NCBI RefSeq assembly: GCF_000814675.1 | Contig: NZ_JWIG01000024.1 | Location: 1-58,959 of the forward strand | DNA length: 58,959 bases | DNA from: Pseudoalteromonas distincta | GTDB lineage: Bacteria > Pseudomonadota > Gammaproteobacteria > Enterobacterales > Alteromonadaceae | Direction of reading: 5' to 3' | Part shown: positions 35,582 to 44,628 of the stretch, in pieces | How positions within the stretch are numbered: the first letter of the stretch is position 1 | How the letters are laid out: every line of letters starts with the position of its first letter | Notes under the pieces: model-generated | Told to the model about the DNA's origin: nothing | Databases searched by the model: none | Seen by the model: the letters and a program-made list of their open reading frames with translations, nothing else | Position numbers and translations under genes: made by a program

Positions 35582-36571
35582 TTATGTGCGTGATTTTAGG
35601 TAATAACACAACCTAACCATGCTTAATAATAGTATGGCAGCCATCAAGTTATGCGCCAATGCAACTCCCAACGGAATATGCCAATGTACTAAAATAAGCC
35701 CTAAGCTAATTTGGCAAAGCAGAACAAGTAATACACTCACCACGCAATTTTTAATTTTTTTAGAGTACGCTTGGCTGTATATTTTCCACATAATTAGCGC
35801 CAGAACGATGCAAGTAACCAGTGCCCAAATGCGGTGTAATAAATGAATAGACATACGCGCTTGCTGCGATAACACACCAAACTCATAATTACTGTGCTCA
35901 AGTGGTAATTGAAATACGCTACTCAATGAAAACGGTTGTGCATAATTACACAATGGCAAACCACTACAATGAGGAGCGGCGTAATTTGCAGCCAGCCAAC
36001 CACCAAGTGCAATTTGGATAATTAATACACTGAGCGCTACTAAACTTAAACCAAAATAGCGTTTTGCGCCGCTATCGCCACCCATAATAGGTTTTGCGGT
36101 TAGCCGTAAATATAAAAGCGTTATAAGTGACAAAATACTAAAGCCACCTAATAAGTGGCCCATTACAATAAGCGGCTGAAGGTTCATGGTTACTGTCCAC
36201 ATACCAAGGGCAGCCTGAAATACCACGAGTAGAAGTAAAGCCAAAGGCAATTTAACTGGCGTAGTTGGATATTGGCGTTTTAAAAAAGCCAACACAAATA
36301 AACCTAAAATAAGTAAGCCTAAAGCACCTGCAAAGTAGCGATGAATCATTTCTTTCCACGCTTTTGCGGTTTCGAACATCATATCGGGGTAGCTTTGAGT
36401 TGCTAAGGCTATGTCAGCCTCATGCTTAGGTACCGTTAAAAAGCCATAACAACCAGGCCAATCGGGGCACCCTAATCCTGCATCACTTAAGCGGGTGTAC
36501 GCACCTAAAGCAACTACAATCAAAGCGAGTAATCCTGTTATTAATACTAAGTTTTTATAATTTTTATACAT
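35582..36571 (-). CDS. ctaA: heme A synthase (COX15/CtaA)
   Basis: A membrane protein of about 329 aa that oxidises the heme O methyl group to make heme A. The pattern LITGLLALIVVALGAYTRLS followed by DAGLGCPDWPGCYG is the CtaA/COX15 signature, and conserved heme-ligand histidines appear in MIHRYFAG, MGHLLGG, LLHRIWALV and LAHNLMAA. The start is set to ATG 36571, which has GGAG at good spacing; the frame extends to a TTG at 36583. It lies 12 bp before cyoE. Confidence 0.95.
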   Translation of the reverse strand: MYKNYKNLVLITGLLALIVVALGAYTRLSDAGLGCPDWPGCYGFLTVPKHEADIALATQSYPDMMFETAKAWKEMIHRYFAGALGLLILGLFVLAFLKRQYPTTPVKLPLALLLLVVFQAALGMWTVTMNLQPLIVMGHLLGGFSILSLITLLYLRLTAKPIMGGDSGAKRYFGLSLVALSVLIIQIALGGWLAANYAAPHCSGLPLCNYAQPFSLSSVFQLPLEHSNYEFGVLSQQARMSIHLLHRIWALVTCIVLALIMWKIYSQAYSKKIKNCVVSVLLVLLCQISLGLILVHWHIPLGVALAHNLMAAILLLSMVRLCYYLKSRT

Positions 36572-36599
36572 CAGATACTCCAACTTAAGCTCAACTTAA

Positions 36600-37094
36600 T
36601 TAGCTAGAACGAGAATAGTTAAGTAATTTTTTTAGATCTTTTAATAACCCTTTTTGTACTAAACGGTTTTCTTGTGGCTCGACCTTAAAAGGATATTCAA
36701 GTACCACTAACCCCATATGATCAATTAAATATAAACTTGCAGGATTTAAACTCTGTTGCTCGGTAATAATTTTCCATGGTAGATTTTTATTGTCGGGGCT
36801 TCCCATTACAGCCATATCAACCTTGCCTTGGTTTTTACCAAGTGCCACATATAAGTTATTAAGTGCATTGAGCTGTTCGCTGCATGGGGTGTTACATTCG
36901 TTTGAATAATTAAGTGCGATAGTCCATTGTTTGGGATTATTTTGCGGCCAATTTTTAAGTTTTATTTCTTGGCTTAAAAACTCGCCATTATTAGTAATTG
37001 CAGTAGGCAACCAATCAAACTTTAATGCGCCATATGCCAAAATTAATGGGATAGCGCAGCAACCCACAAACAACAAAAGGGGATTATTTTTCAT
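36600..37094 (-). CDS. cox-cluster membrane-anchored protein with CxxxC
   Basis: A protein of about 164 aa starting at ATG 37094 (MKNNPLLLFVGCCAIPLILA), where AAGGAC lies upstream. One N-terminal membrane helix is followed by a periplasmic domain with ALNYSNECNTPCSEQLNAL, a CxxxC like that of SCO proteins, and ASLYLIDHMGLVVLEYP. Similar unnamed proteins occur between surf1 and ctaA in other proteobacterial oxidase clusters. A redox or copper-handling role in oxidase assembly is inference. Confidence 0.75.
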   Translation of the reverse strand: MKNNPLLLFVGCCAIPLILAYGALKFDWLPTAITNNGEFLSQEIKLKNWPQNNPKQWTIALNYSNECNTPCSEQLNALNNLYVALGKNQGKVDMAVMGSPDNKNLPWKIITEQQSLNPASLYLIDHMGLVVLEYPFKVEPQENRLVQKGLLKDLKKLLNYSRSS

Positions 37095-37824
37095 TGTGTG
37101 TCCTTTTTTTACTCGCAAAAATAGCCACAACAGCACATGCAATAGCAATTAAAAACCATTGCACAGCGTAGGCATTATGCTTTTGAGGGCTCATAACAAC
37201 GGCCTCATAATGAGGTGTTGCAATCTCATCACCAGTACCTTGTCTGTAAGCCATAAAATTAATTAATGATTGCTGGCTTTGGGTGCTCAGCATATTCAAG
37301 TCGATAGATTGGATTCTTGTAGGTAAGTCGTTATTTGTCGTTTTATCTTCAAGCGTGAAGCTACTTAAGTTATTTTCTTTTATTTGCGCTTTAAGAATAA
37401 AAACACCTCTAGGCAGAGTAACCTTTGGCAGTGCATCTCTAGATATAGGCGCTTTTACCCATCCTAAATTAACTAAAATCACTTTTTCTTCGCTATCTGG
37501 CTTTAGTAAAGCAAGTAGGTCGTACCCTACTTGTCCGTTATAAACTTGATTATCTAAAAGCCAATATTGGTTTTGTACAAACCGCCCTTTTAACTCAACC
37601 AATACACCAGTTTTGTTCCAGCTATCAGGCAGGTTAAGTAATTGAGACCAGCTCATCACACCACGAGTCTGTTGCTTAGCAATAGCGGTTAGTTGTTGCT
37701 GCTTTTGCTCACCTCGCTCCAACTGCCAAAACCCTAATCGCACACACACAAGTACAACAACCACAACCATACAAAGTGTGATTAGTGAGCTAAGCTTTTG
37801 TTTGTGCCATAAAACTAACTGCAT
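37084..37824 (-). CDS. SURF1 family oxidase assembly protein
   Basis: A 246-aa SURF1/Shy1 homologue with membrane helices at both ends (about 13-31 and 221-238) and a periplasmic domain between. Typical motifs are LGFWQLERGEQK, GRFVQNQYWLLDNQVYNGQV, GYDLLALL and VNLGWVKAP, with HNAYAVQWF before the last helix. It assists heme A insertion into subunit I. Its ATG is only 14 bp from the divergent DUF2909 gene, and its stop overlaps the next cox-cluster gene. Confidence 0.92.
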   Translation of the reverse strand: MQLVLWHKQKLSSLITLCMVVVVVLVCVRLGFWQLERGEQKQQQLTAIAKQQTRGVMSWSQLLNLPDSWNKTGVLVELKGRFVQNQYWLLDNQVYNGQVGYDLLALLKPDSEEKVILVNLGWVKAPISRDALPKVTLPRGVFILKAQIKENNLSSFTLEDKTTNNDLPTRIQSIDLNMLSTQSQQSLINFMAYRQGTGDEIATPHYEAVVMSPQKHNAYAVQWFLIAIACAVVAIFASKKRTHNEK

Positions 37825-37838
37825 AAAGGGTCAACTCA

Positions 37839-38147
37839 GTGATTATTAAAATTATTATCGTACTGTTGTTAATATTTATACTTTTTAACTTATTTAGAGC
37901 ATTGTTTATTATGGTGTCAGGGAAAACAGGGGGACGACCTATGTCTCACTTTTTAGGTCGTCGCGTATTGTTTTCGGTCGTTGTTTTAGTTGTTGTTATT
38001 GCAGCGCTTAAACTTGGTTTTATTAAAGCAAATAATTCGCCAATAAACGCTACAGCACATATACAAATACAAACAAACACAGCCACACCACATCAACAAA
38101 GTGCCAATACCAAGCAGCTGCTTGAAAAGCAAAGTGCTTATCTTTAG
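37839..38147 (+). CDS. DUF2909-type twin-transmembrane protein
   Basis: A 102-aa protein from a GTG start with AAAGGG upstream. Two membrane helices (about residues 2-25 and 46-66) flank a basic loop SGKTGGRPMSHFLGRR, the pattern of the DUF2909 family that sits in reverse orientation between coxC and surf1 in other gammaproteobacteria. Family members are about 70 aa; here a Gln/Thr-rich tail of 30-35 residues overlaps the 3' end of coxC by 98 bp on the opposite strand. Function unknown, presumably oxidase-related by context. Confidence 0.8.
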   Translation: MIIKIIIVLLLIFILFNLFRALFIMVSGKTGGRPMSHFLGRRVLFSVVVLVVVIAALKLGFIKANNSPINATAHIQIQTNTATPHQQSANTKQLLEKQSAYL

Positions 38148-38925
38148 TAAAGTGCCCTTTTAATATCCGTAAAAATATTACAAATAAAAGTACGGTTCCT
38201 AGCGTTACATGCATGCCATGAAAACCAGTCAATAAAAAAAACGTATTACCGTAAATGCCCGCATCTAGCGTTAGATTAAGGTCATTATATGCATGCATGT
38301 ACTCCTCAACTTGTAGCCCTAAAAAGCAAACGCCCAATAAAATAGTAGCGCCTAAAAAAACCTTAAGTGGAGTGCGTTTATTGTTTTCCATCGCTACGTG
38401 GGCAAAATGTAAAGTAACTGAGGAGGTAAGCAGTATTAAGGTATTTATAAGTGGTAAGCCTTGCCAGCCCATAGCTTGAGTAGTTTCGCCAGCAGGTGTT
38501 GAAACTAGCGGCCAAACGGCTTCAAAAGTAGGCCATAATACCTCGTTAGTCATTGCATTATTGCCTGCACCTCCAAGCCAAGGTACCGACAATACGCGTG
38601 CATAAAAAAGCGCACCAAAAAAGGCCATAAAAAACATAACTTCAGAAAAAATAAACCAGCTCATACCTTGTCTAAAAGAGCGATCCATTTGTGCTGAGTA
38701 CAAACCTTGGTCCGACTCACTAATTACATTTTTAAACCAGCTAAACAACATATACACAAGTACAGCAATACCGGCATAAAGCAGATAAACCCCGCTACCA
38801 CTTTCTTTACCTACACTCATAACTGTTAAGCCTGCCCCTACTGCAATAAAAAACAATGCAACAGCACCTACAATAGGCCACGGACTTTGCTCAGGTACGT
38901 AATAATGCTCATATTCTTGATTCAT
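38050..38925 (-). CDS. coxC: cytochrome c oxidase subunit III
   Basis: A protein of about 291 aa with seven membrane helices. The ATG at 38925 has AGGAG 8 bases upstream and gives MNQEYEHYYVPEQSPWPIVG; the upstream GTG frame is unlikely. Motifs include FFGALFYARV, ALNNKRTPLKVFLGA-type loops, the EEYMHAYNDLNL region, GFHGMHVTLG and AAWYWHFVDVVWLCLF, all typical of CoxC. It supports the oxygen-reducing subunit I in the heme-copper oxidase. Its 3' end overlaps the DUF2909 gene. Confidence 0.95.
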   Translation of the reverse strand: MNQEYEHYYVPEQSPWPIVGAVALFFIAVGAGLTVMSVGKESGSGVYLLYAGIAVLVYMLFSWFKNVISESDQGLYSAQMDRSFRQGMSWFIFSEVMFFMAFFGALFYARVLSVPWLGGAGNNAMTNEVLWPTFEAVWPLVSTPAGETTQAMGWQGLPLINTLILLTSSVTLHFAHVAMENNKRTPLKVFLGATILLGVCFLGLQVEEYMHAYNDLNLTLDAGIYGNTFFLLTGFHGMHVTLGTVLLFVIFLRILKGHFTKDKHFAFQAAAWYWHFVDVVWLCLFVFVYVL

Positions 38926-38960
38926 TTTATTTACTCCTAGTTTCACGCTAGTTTAAAAAG

Positions 38961-39491
38961 CTAGTTATTACTTGCCACCAGCTGTTCACTAATATCAAAT
39001 ACGGTATAAGATAAAGTTAATTCTTCAATGTCGCTTGGCAATGCGGTATCAACATAAAAAAGTAATTTAAATTCAAGTTCTTCCCCTGCTTTTAGAGGTT
39101 GCTGATCAAAGCAAAAACAAGCTATTTTATGTAAATACTTTGCCGCTTTACCTGGTGAGACTGATGGTACAGCCTGCATTACTTTATCCAGATTGCTGTT
39201 ATTTTTAGCGCTAAACATTACCTCACGCATTGCACCGGGTTTTACCACTACACTGTATTCTTTTGATTTAACTTCAAACGGTGCACCACTTTGTGCGTGA
39301 GTAGTAAAGCTAACGCCGACTTCTCGGTTTTGTACTATTTGTGTACTTTGCTCTGCTTGCTCAAGCGAAGGCTTTCCATTAAGCCCTGTTACATCACAAA
39401 ACACGTCATACAAAGGTACTAAAGCAAAGGCAAAGGCAAACATGCCTATGCAAATAAGTACCAAACGTTTGAGTAGCGGTGCGTGTGTCAT
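38961..39491 (-). CDS. ctaG: cytochrome c oxidase assembly protein CtaG/Cox11
   Basis: A 176-aa membrane-anchored copper chaperone for the CuB site of subunit I. One N-terminal helix (LVLICIGMFAFAFALVPLYD) ends with the typical FCDVTGLNG, and the copper-binding CxCF is in HKIACFCFDQQPLKAGE. Its start overlaps the last base of the coxA stop, so the two are translationally coupled. Confidence 0.95.
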   Translation of the reverse strand: MTHAPLLKRLVLICIGMFAFAFALVPLYDVFCDVTGLNGKPSLEQAEQSTQIVQNREVGVSFTTHAQSGAPFEVKSKEYSVVVKPGAMREVMFSAKNNSNLDKVMQAVPSVSPGKAAKYLHKIACFCFDQQPLKAGEELEFKLLFYVDTALPSDIEELTLSYTVFDISEQLVASNN

Positions 39492-41083
39492 TACTTAATT
39501 ACCGGCGGCGTAGAAAAAGTATGATATGGCGCTGGAGAGTCAACTTCCCACTCAAGCCCTTCTGCTCCTTCCCATACTTTTGCAGGCACTTTATCACCGC
39601 CACGCGCGCATTTAATTACCACAGCTACAAACAACAATTGCGATAAACCAAAGGCAAACCCACCAATACTTATGATTGCGTTAAAGTCGGCAAATTGAAG
39701 AGCGTAATCGGGAATTCGACGCGGCATACCAGCAAGCCCTACAAAATGCATAGGAAAAAACAGTACGTTCACGCTCACCAGTGATAGCCAAAAATGCCAT
39801 TTAGCCAATGTGATATTAAACATATTGCCCGTCCACTTGGGCAGCCAGTAATAGGCCCCCGCCATTATCGAAAATACAGCCCCTGTTACTAATACATAAT
39901 GAAAGTGCGCCACTACAAAATAAGTATCGTGATATTGAAAGTCAGCAGGTGTAATTGCCAGCATCAATCCCGAAAAACCACCCAAGGTAAACAGCACAAT
40001 AAACGCAATACTAAAAAGCATTGGCACTTCAAAAGTTATTGAGCCTTTCCACATTGTGGCAACCCAATTAAATACTTTTACTCCTGTAGGTACCGATATA
40101 AGCATGGTCGCGTACATAAAAAACAACTCGCCAGCGACCGGCATCCCAGTGGTAAACATATGATGCGCCCAAACAATAAAGCTAAGTAGCGCAATTGAGG
40201 ATGTGGCGTAGACCATTGATGCATAACCAAAAAGTTTTTTACGAGAAAAGGTAGGCACTATGGTCGATATAATGCCAAAGGCAGGAAGAATCATTATGTA
40301 TACTTCAGGGTGACCAAAAAACCAAAAAATGTGTTGGAACATCACCGGGTCGCCACCGCCTGCGGCATCAAAAAAGCTGGTCGCAAAATACTTATCGGTA
40401 AGTACCATAGTGACAGCCCCTGCAAGCACTGGCATTACGGCTATTAATAAAAAGGCAGTAATTAACCACGTCCATACAAATAAGGGCAACTTCATCCATG
40501 TCATGCCGGGGGCACGTAAGTTCACTATGGTTACAATCACATTGATTGCGCCCATTATCGAGCTAATTCCCATAATATGTACGGCAAATACAAACAATGC
40601 AGTATTATCATTACTGTATGTTGTGGACAGTGGTGCATAAAAAGTCCAACCAAATGCAGGACCCCCACCAGGCATAAATAACGATGCCAATAGGATTAAA
40701 AACGCAAACGGTAAAATCCAAAAGCTCCAGTTATTCATTCTTGGCAATGCCATATCTGGCGCGCCAATCATGAGTGGTATCATCCAGTTAGCAAGGCCTG
40801 TAAAGGCCGGCATAACCGCACCAAACACCATAATTAAACCATGCACTGTGGTCATTTGATTAAAAAAGTGAGGATCGACCAACTGTAAACCTGGTTGAAA
40901 TAATTCAGCCCTGATCACCATAGCCATTGCGCCACCAATTAAGAACATGGTCAGCGAAAAAATTAAATATAAACTACCTATATCTTTATGATTAGTTGTG
41001 TAAAGCCAGCGTTTAAAACCTTTAGCTGGGTGATGAGCATGATGAGCTTCATTGGCGTTAGGTTGTTCTACTATGCTACTCAT
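39491..41083 (-). CDS. coxA: cytochrome c oxidase subunit I
   Basis: A 530-aa heme-copper oxidase catalytic subunit with twelve helices. The CuB/His-Tyr site is in [18 protein letters not shown], with further CuB histidines in [11 protein letters not shown]. Heme ligands lie in [11 protein letters not shown] and [14 protein letters not shown]. It reduces oxygen to water and pumps protons. It is second in the coxB-coxA-ctaG-coxC operon, sharing one base with coxB. The E in GHPEVYI marks an A-type oxidase. Confidence 0.98.
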   Translation of the reverse strand: MSSIVEQPNANEAHHAHHPAKGFKRWLYTTNHKDIGSLYLIFSLTMFLIGGAMAMVIRAELFQPGLQLVDPHFFNQMTTVHGLIMVFGAVMPAFTGLANWMIPLMIGAPDMALPRMNNWSFWILPFAFLILLASLFMPGGGPAFGWTFYAPLSTTYSNDNTALFVFAVHIMGISSIMGAINVIVTIVNLRAPGMTWMKLPLFVWTWLITAFLLIAVMPVLAGAVTMVLTDKYFATSFFDAAGGGDPVMFQHIFWFFGHPEVYIMILPAFGIISTIVPTFSRKKLFGYASMVYATSSIALLSFIVWAHHMFTTGMPVAGELFFMYATMLISVPTGVKVFNWVATMWKGSITFEVPMLFSIAFIVLFTLGGFSGLMLAITPADFQYHDTYFVVAHFHYVLVTGAVFSIMAGAYYWLPKWTGNMFNITLAKWHFWLSLVSVNVLFFPMHFVGLAGMPRRIPDYALQFADFNAIISIGGFAFGLSQLLFVAVVIKCARGGDKVPAKVWEGAEGLEWEVDSPAPYHTFSTPPVIK

Positions 41084-42225
41084 TAGTTCGCCTCCACTTT
41101 GGCATCAAGTGCTGTCTGTATTTGACTCGGTTGAATAACATCACCCGTATCATTACCCCACGCATTACGTTTATAAGTAATAACCGCAGCTAATTGCTTT
41201 ATAGATAACTGCTTGGCAAAAGCTTGCATTGCCGTACCGGGTCGTCCATGGATAACTACATCAATGTGATCTTTTATATCGCCAAGCACTATCGGGCTGC
41301 CTTTAAGTGCAGGAAATACGCCCGGTAACCCCATGCCAGTAGGTTGATGACATGCAGCACAATTAGCCATATATACTTGTTCGCCTAAAGTCATTAACTC
41401 TTCTTTTGGGAGGGTTTTATCAAGTAATGCGGCATCTGCTAATGCTGCTTTTTGTTTAGCCTGCTTTGCATCTGCAAGCCATGTTTTAAAATCAGCTTCA
41501 GATTTAGCGACCACCACAACGGGCATAAAGCCATGGTCTTTACCACACAACTCAGCACATTGGCCTCGGTAAGTACCTTCTTCGTTTATGTTCGTCCATG
41601 TTTCATTTATAAAGCCGGGGTTCGCATCTTTTTTAACTGCAAAATCAGGTACCCACCAAGAGTGAATAACATCATCAGAAGTCATTAAAAATCGTACTTT
41701 TTGATTTATTGGCAGTACAAGAGGCTTATCAACCTCAAGTAAGTAGTTAGGGTTTTTATCTGCAAGATTCGCTATTTCATCTTGCGGGGTAGATAAAATA
41801 GAGTAGAACTCTACATCTTCGCCCATATATTCATAATGCCATTTCCATTGCGAACCCGTAATTTTAATAGTGAGATCAGCTTTGCTGGCATCTTCCATTG
41901 CAATAAGGGTTTTAGTGGCTGGTACTGCCATAGCAATTAAAATAACAAACGGAATTGCAGTCCAAAGTATTTCTACTTTAGTGCTTTCGTGAAATTGGGC
42001 AGGTACAGCCCCTTTAGATTTACGGTGATGAATAAGTGCCCAAAACATAATTGCGAACACTATCACCCCAATCACACAACATATTATAAATATGGTCATG
42101 TGCAGCTGATATACATTATTGCTTATATCGGTTACGCCTTTGCGCATATTGTATTGGCTGTTAGCCAAAACTGGGTGCGAAAAAACACATAATATAAGCC
42201 ACAAGGTAGAGGTCAGTTTACCCAT
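41083..42225 (-). CDS. coxB: cytochrome c oxidase subunit II with fused cytochrome c domain
   Basis: A 380-aa subunit II. A signal peptide (to about residue 21) and two membrane helices precede the cupredoxin domain, with the CuA ligands in [11 protein letters not shown] and [16 protein letters not shown]-terminal cytochrome c domain has the heme motif CAACH and a later Met ligand region ([12 protein letters not shown]), so this is a caa3-type oxidase. It receives electrons for subunit I. First gene of the operon; about 480 bp of non-coding DNA lie upstream. Confidence 0.97.
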   Translation of the reverse strand: MGKLTSTLWLILCVFSHPVLANSQYNMRKGVTDISNNVYQLHMTIFIICCVIGVIVFAIMFWALIHHRKSKGAVPAQFHESTKVEILWTAIPFVILIAMAVPATKTLIAMEDASKADLTIKITGSQWKWHYEYMGEDVEFYSILSTPQDEIANLADKNPNYLLEVDKPLVLPINQKVRFLMTSDDVIHSWWVPDFAVKKDANPGFINETWTNINEEGTYRGQCAELCGKDHGFMPVVVVAKSEADFKTWLADAKQAKQKAALADAALLDKTLPKEELMTLGEQVYMANCAACHQPTGMGLPGVFPALKGSPIVLGDIKDHIDVVIHGRPGTAMQAFAKQLSIKQLAAVITYKRNAWGNDTGDVIQPSQIQTALDAKVEAN

Positions 42226-42529
42226 GTGACGGCTCCTTTGATGCTATTGCGAATGCAAAGCGAAGAGGCATACGGCTTAAACGCCAATTCGTTATTTTTA
42301 TTTTTTTAGCCAATCTCATTTAATATTGATTGGTTTTGCTGCGCCAACAACGGGTTTGTGTATATTGTGTGTTCTCAAAACTAAAAAGCTGTGAGTTATT
42401 ATTAGCTCAGCACATTAACAATTAGCTAAAAAACGAACAACAAGCAAGTTTTAGTATAAAAAACAATCAGGTGATATTGAATAATTAATAAAAAATCGGT
42501 AATCAACTGGACGACAGGAAGTTCAAAAT

Positions 42530-42679
42530 ATGAGCAAAACAAAGGGGTTTAACGCATTCGGAGGGGGAAAATATAAGTGCAAAAAAGTTTACAGCTTAAA
42601 TAGTCAGTGGGCTGTTTACGCCCTATTTTTAGTACAAATTTTAAAACAAAAATGCGTACTAATTAGTACGCATTTATAA
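42530..42679 (+). CDS. possible small protein (49 codons)
   Basis: The frame begins ATG at 42530 with AGGAAG 8-9 bases upstream and encodes MSKTKGFNAFGGGKYKCKKV followed by a hydrophobic second half (AVYALFLVQIL). The N-terminal half, rich in Lys and Gly, looks more protein-like than the rest. A terminator-like hairpin (42609-42623 plus T run) and the lexA terminator lie inside the frame, which argues against the full length being translated. It may be chance. Confidence 0.22.
   Translation: MSKTKGFNAFGGGKYKCKKVYSLNSQWAVYALFLVQILKQKCVLISTHL
42651..42674 (-). terminator. lexA terminator
   Basis: A perfect 24-nt palindrome, AATGCGTACTA paired with TAGTACGCATT, is followed on the minus strand by TTTTTG. 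It lies 34 bp after the lexA stop. Confidence 0.85.
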
Positions 42680-42708
42680 AACTGCTTGTTTAAAAGCTAT
42701 TTTTAAAG

Positions 42709-43326
42709 TCACATCCAATCAGCGTTTCTTATAACGCCAACGGCTAAGCCTTCAATATTAAAAGACTCATTCTCAAGATCTACTTCAATAGAGTCAAAAT
42801 CGTCGTTTTCAGCATGAAGTAATACTTTACGACCCGCTTTCTCAAGACGTTTTACAGTTACGTCTTCGTCTAGGCGGGCAACAACAACTTGTCCGTTTTC
42901 AGCGGTTTGAGTACGATGTACAGCAAGTAAATCACCATCCATAATACCAATATCTTTCATGCTCATACCGTTAACGCGTAGTAAAAAATCTGCAGCTGGT
43001 TTAAACATTAATGGATCGATTTTGCAGTGACTTTCAACGTGCTCTTGCGCCAAAATAGGTGAACCAGCAGCAACACGCCCTATAAGCGGTAAACCTAATT
43101 GTTCTGGCTCTTCTTCTTCAATTAATTGAATACCACGGCTTGCACCTGGTTTCATTTTAATTGCGCCTTTTTTAGCAAGTGCTTTTAAATGTTCTTCAGC
43201 AGCATTGGCACTTTTAAAACCTAATGTTTGCGCTATTTCAGCACGTGTAGGGGGCATACCAGTGTCTTTAATAAAAACTTTAATTAGTTCGAGTATTTGA
43301 GCTTGGCGGTTCGTTAATGGTCGCAT
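42709..43326 (-). CDS. lexA: LexA SOS repressor
   Basis: A 205-aa repressor of the SOS response. The N-terminal winged helix ([33 protein letters not shown]) binds SOS boxes. The self-cleavage site is Ala87-Gly88 in RVAAGSPI, with the Ser122 (VNGMSMKD) and Lys159 (DVTVKRL) dyad. Two SOS boxes just upstream (43331-43346 and 43356-43371) indicate autoregulation. No recA-type or sulA-like gene follows it here. Confidence 0.98.
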   Translation of the reverse strand: MRPLTNRQAQILELIKVFIKDTGMPPTRAEIAQTLGFKSANAAEEHLKALAKKGAIKMKPGASRGIQLIEEEEPEQLGLPLIGRVAAGSPILAQEHVESHCKIDPLMFKPAADFLLRVNGMSMKDIGIMDGDLLAVHRTQTAENGQVVVARLDEDVTVKRLEKAGRKVLLHAENDDFDSIEVDLENESFNIEGLAVGVIRNADWM

Positions 43327-43330
43327 ACAA

Positions 43331-43346
43331 CTGGTTTTCCATACAG
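43331..43346. promoter_or_regulatory. LexA box (proximal, near-consensus)
   Basis: CTGG-N8-ACAG, one mismatch from CTGT-N8-ACAG, lies 5 bp upstream of the lexA start. Confidence 0.75.
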
Positions 43347-43355
43347 TACATTTAA

Positions 43356-43371
43356 CTGTGAGTATATACAG
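43356..43371. promoter_or_regulatory. LexA box (distal, perfect consensus)
   Basis: CTGT-GAGTATAT-ACAG matches the gammaproteobacterial SOS box exactly. It is 25 bp (centre to centre) from the second box, similar to the paired boxes upstream of E. coli lexA. Confidence 0.92.
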
Positions 43372-43493
43372 TTAAATAAAAATCGCAAATTTAAATTAAG
43401 CCTTAAAATAGCTAAAGTAATTTCACTTGTGTACATTTCAAGGATATAACTAAAGCTAAGTTTATAAATGATTAAAAATGCAAAGGAGACATT

Positions 43494-43934
43494 ATGAGTA
43501 TTTGGTACCAGCCCATCACCTTAGAGCTGTGCAAGCAGTTAGAGCAAGGCGTTAATGGCCAAGGAACATTAATGAAAACTATGGGTATAGAAGTCACAGA
43601 AATTGGCGATGATTATTTGGTTGCCACAATGCCGGCAATTCCTGAGCATCATAACCCAATGGGCATGGTTCACGGCGGTGCTAACGTTGTACTTGCCGAA
43701 ACAGTTGCCAGCTATGCCGCTAACTTTGTTGTCGATTTTACTAAATTTTACTGTGTAGGGCAGGAAATTAGCGCAAGTCATTTAAAAGCATCTCGCAACG
43801 GCACTTTAACAGCAACGGCTAGAGCATTTCATATTGGCAAACGTAGTTCAGTGTGGGAAATAAAAATTACAAATAGCCGCAATGAGCTGTGCTGCGTATC
43901 AAAAATGACCGCAGCAGTCGTAGAGCGAAGATAG
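43494..43934 (+). CDS. hotdog-fold acyl-CoA thioesterase (YdiI/MenI/EntH-like)
   Basis: A 146-aa PaaI-type thioesterase. NPMGMVHGGANVVLAETVAS contains the HGG loop and the catalytic Glu69. VGQEISASHLKASRNG and HIGKRSSVWEIKI align with YdiI (1,4-dihydroxy-2-naphthoyl-CoA hydrolase) and EntH. It probably hydrolyses an aryl- or acyl-CoA; menaquinone or siderophore proofreading are the known roles in this family, and neither gene set is nearby. The ATG has AAAGGAGA upstream. Confidence 0.88.
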   Translation: MSIWYQPITLELCKQLEQGVNGQGTLMKTMGIEVTEIGDDYLVATMPAIPEHHNPMGMVHGGANVVLAETVASYAANFVVDFTKFYCVGQEISASHLKASRNGTLTATARAFHIGKRSSVWEIKITNSRNELCCVSKMTAAVVERR

Positions 43935-44318
43935 TTACTTTTCGATTGGGTAAATGGTAATTTCCATACCCGCACCAATCGCAGATATACGCAATAATGT
44001 ATCTGCATCTAAGGCTTGATTAAAGCACTTAGGAGAAGTCCCTGATTCAAAACCAATATCAAACGTTCTACGTGAACAGCTTAACCATTGCTTTAGCGCG
44101 TTACGCGAACACGATTCAATAAGCTCACATATATGGTTTATGGCTTTATCAGGTGTGCTCACCTCACCTGTAGCTTCAATACGCGCTAATTGACGGTATT
44201 CGTCTTTGTCATAATGTAAAATCGTCGCGACTTTTTTCAAGTCTGCCACTAGCAAACTAATATCTTGCTTTGATTCAAGCTCAAGATCTACATTTAAAAA
44301 TTGAATTTCCGACATCGT
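43935..44318 (-). CDS. hypothetical cytoplasmic protein
   Basis: A protein of about 127 aa from the ATG at 44318 (MSEIQFLNVDLELESKQDIS); the frame extends to 44384 but the upstream part (MIWYNGKTALKF) is less protein-like. It has a mixed alpha/beta look: LLVADLKKVATILHYDKDEY, then FDIGFESGTSPKCFNQALDA and ends in GMEITIYPIEK. No signal or membrane segment and no family that I can name. It ends directly at the stop of the convergent thioesterase. Confidence 0.65.
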   Translation of the reverse strand, partial: TMSEIQFLNVDLELESKQDISLLVADLKKVATILHYDKDEYRQLARIEATGEVSTPDKAINHICELIESCSRNALKQWLSCSRRTFDIGFESGTSPKCFNQALDADTLLRISAIGAGMEITIYPIEK

Positions 44319-44451
44319 TTCGTATTTATCCTCTAATAATTTCATTGCAAACTTTAACGCAGTTTTACCGTTATACCAAATCAACTATGCTCTATTAACC
44401 ACTTTATATGGATATTTCGCAGCTTTTAAGTATTTTTTAGCATTTAAAGCT

Positions 44452-44574
44452 AGCTGGATATCAAACATCCAGCTCAATTAAACAGATAAGTCATGTTAGG
44501 GATTTAAGTGTAATCTTTTTTATTTTTAAATGATTACAGTAAGCTATAGTTTAAACTGCGACAAAATGTCGCAG
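44452..44574. other. intergenic region with three inverted repeats
   Basis: Between the hypothetical gene and the PepSY gene lie AGCTGGAT/ATCCAGCT (44452-44474), TGTAATC/GATTACA (44509-44538) and CTGCGACA-AAA-TGTCGCAG (44556-44574). The last is about 54 bp upstream of the PepSY start and could be an operator; the first could be a weak terminator. Confidence 0.4.
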
Positions 44575-44628
44575 TAACTTATCCCATTAATGTAATAAAC
44601 TAGCCTCTAAAAATAATAAGACTAAAAC

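Larger units (their letters stand above)
42226..42708. other. intergenic region between coxB and lexA
   Basis: This stretch must hold the coxB promoter on the minus strand. I see an AT-rich leader, a 49-codon reading frame on the plus strand (42530), a GGGC/GCCC hairpin followed by TATTTTT (42609-42630) and the lexA terminator (42651-42674). No tRNA-like fold is apparent. Confidence 0.6.
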
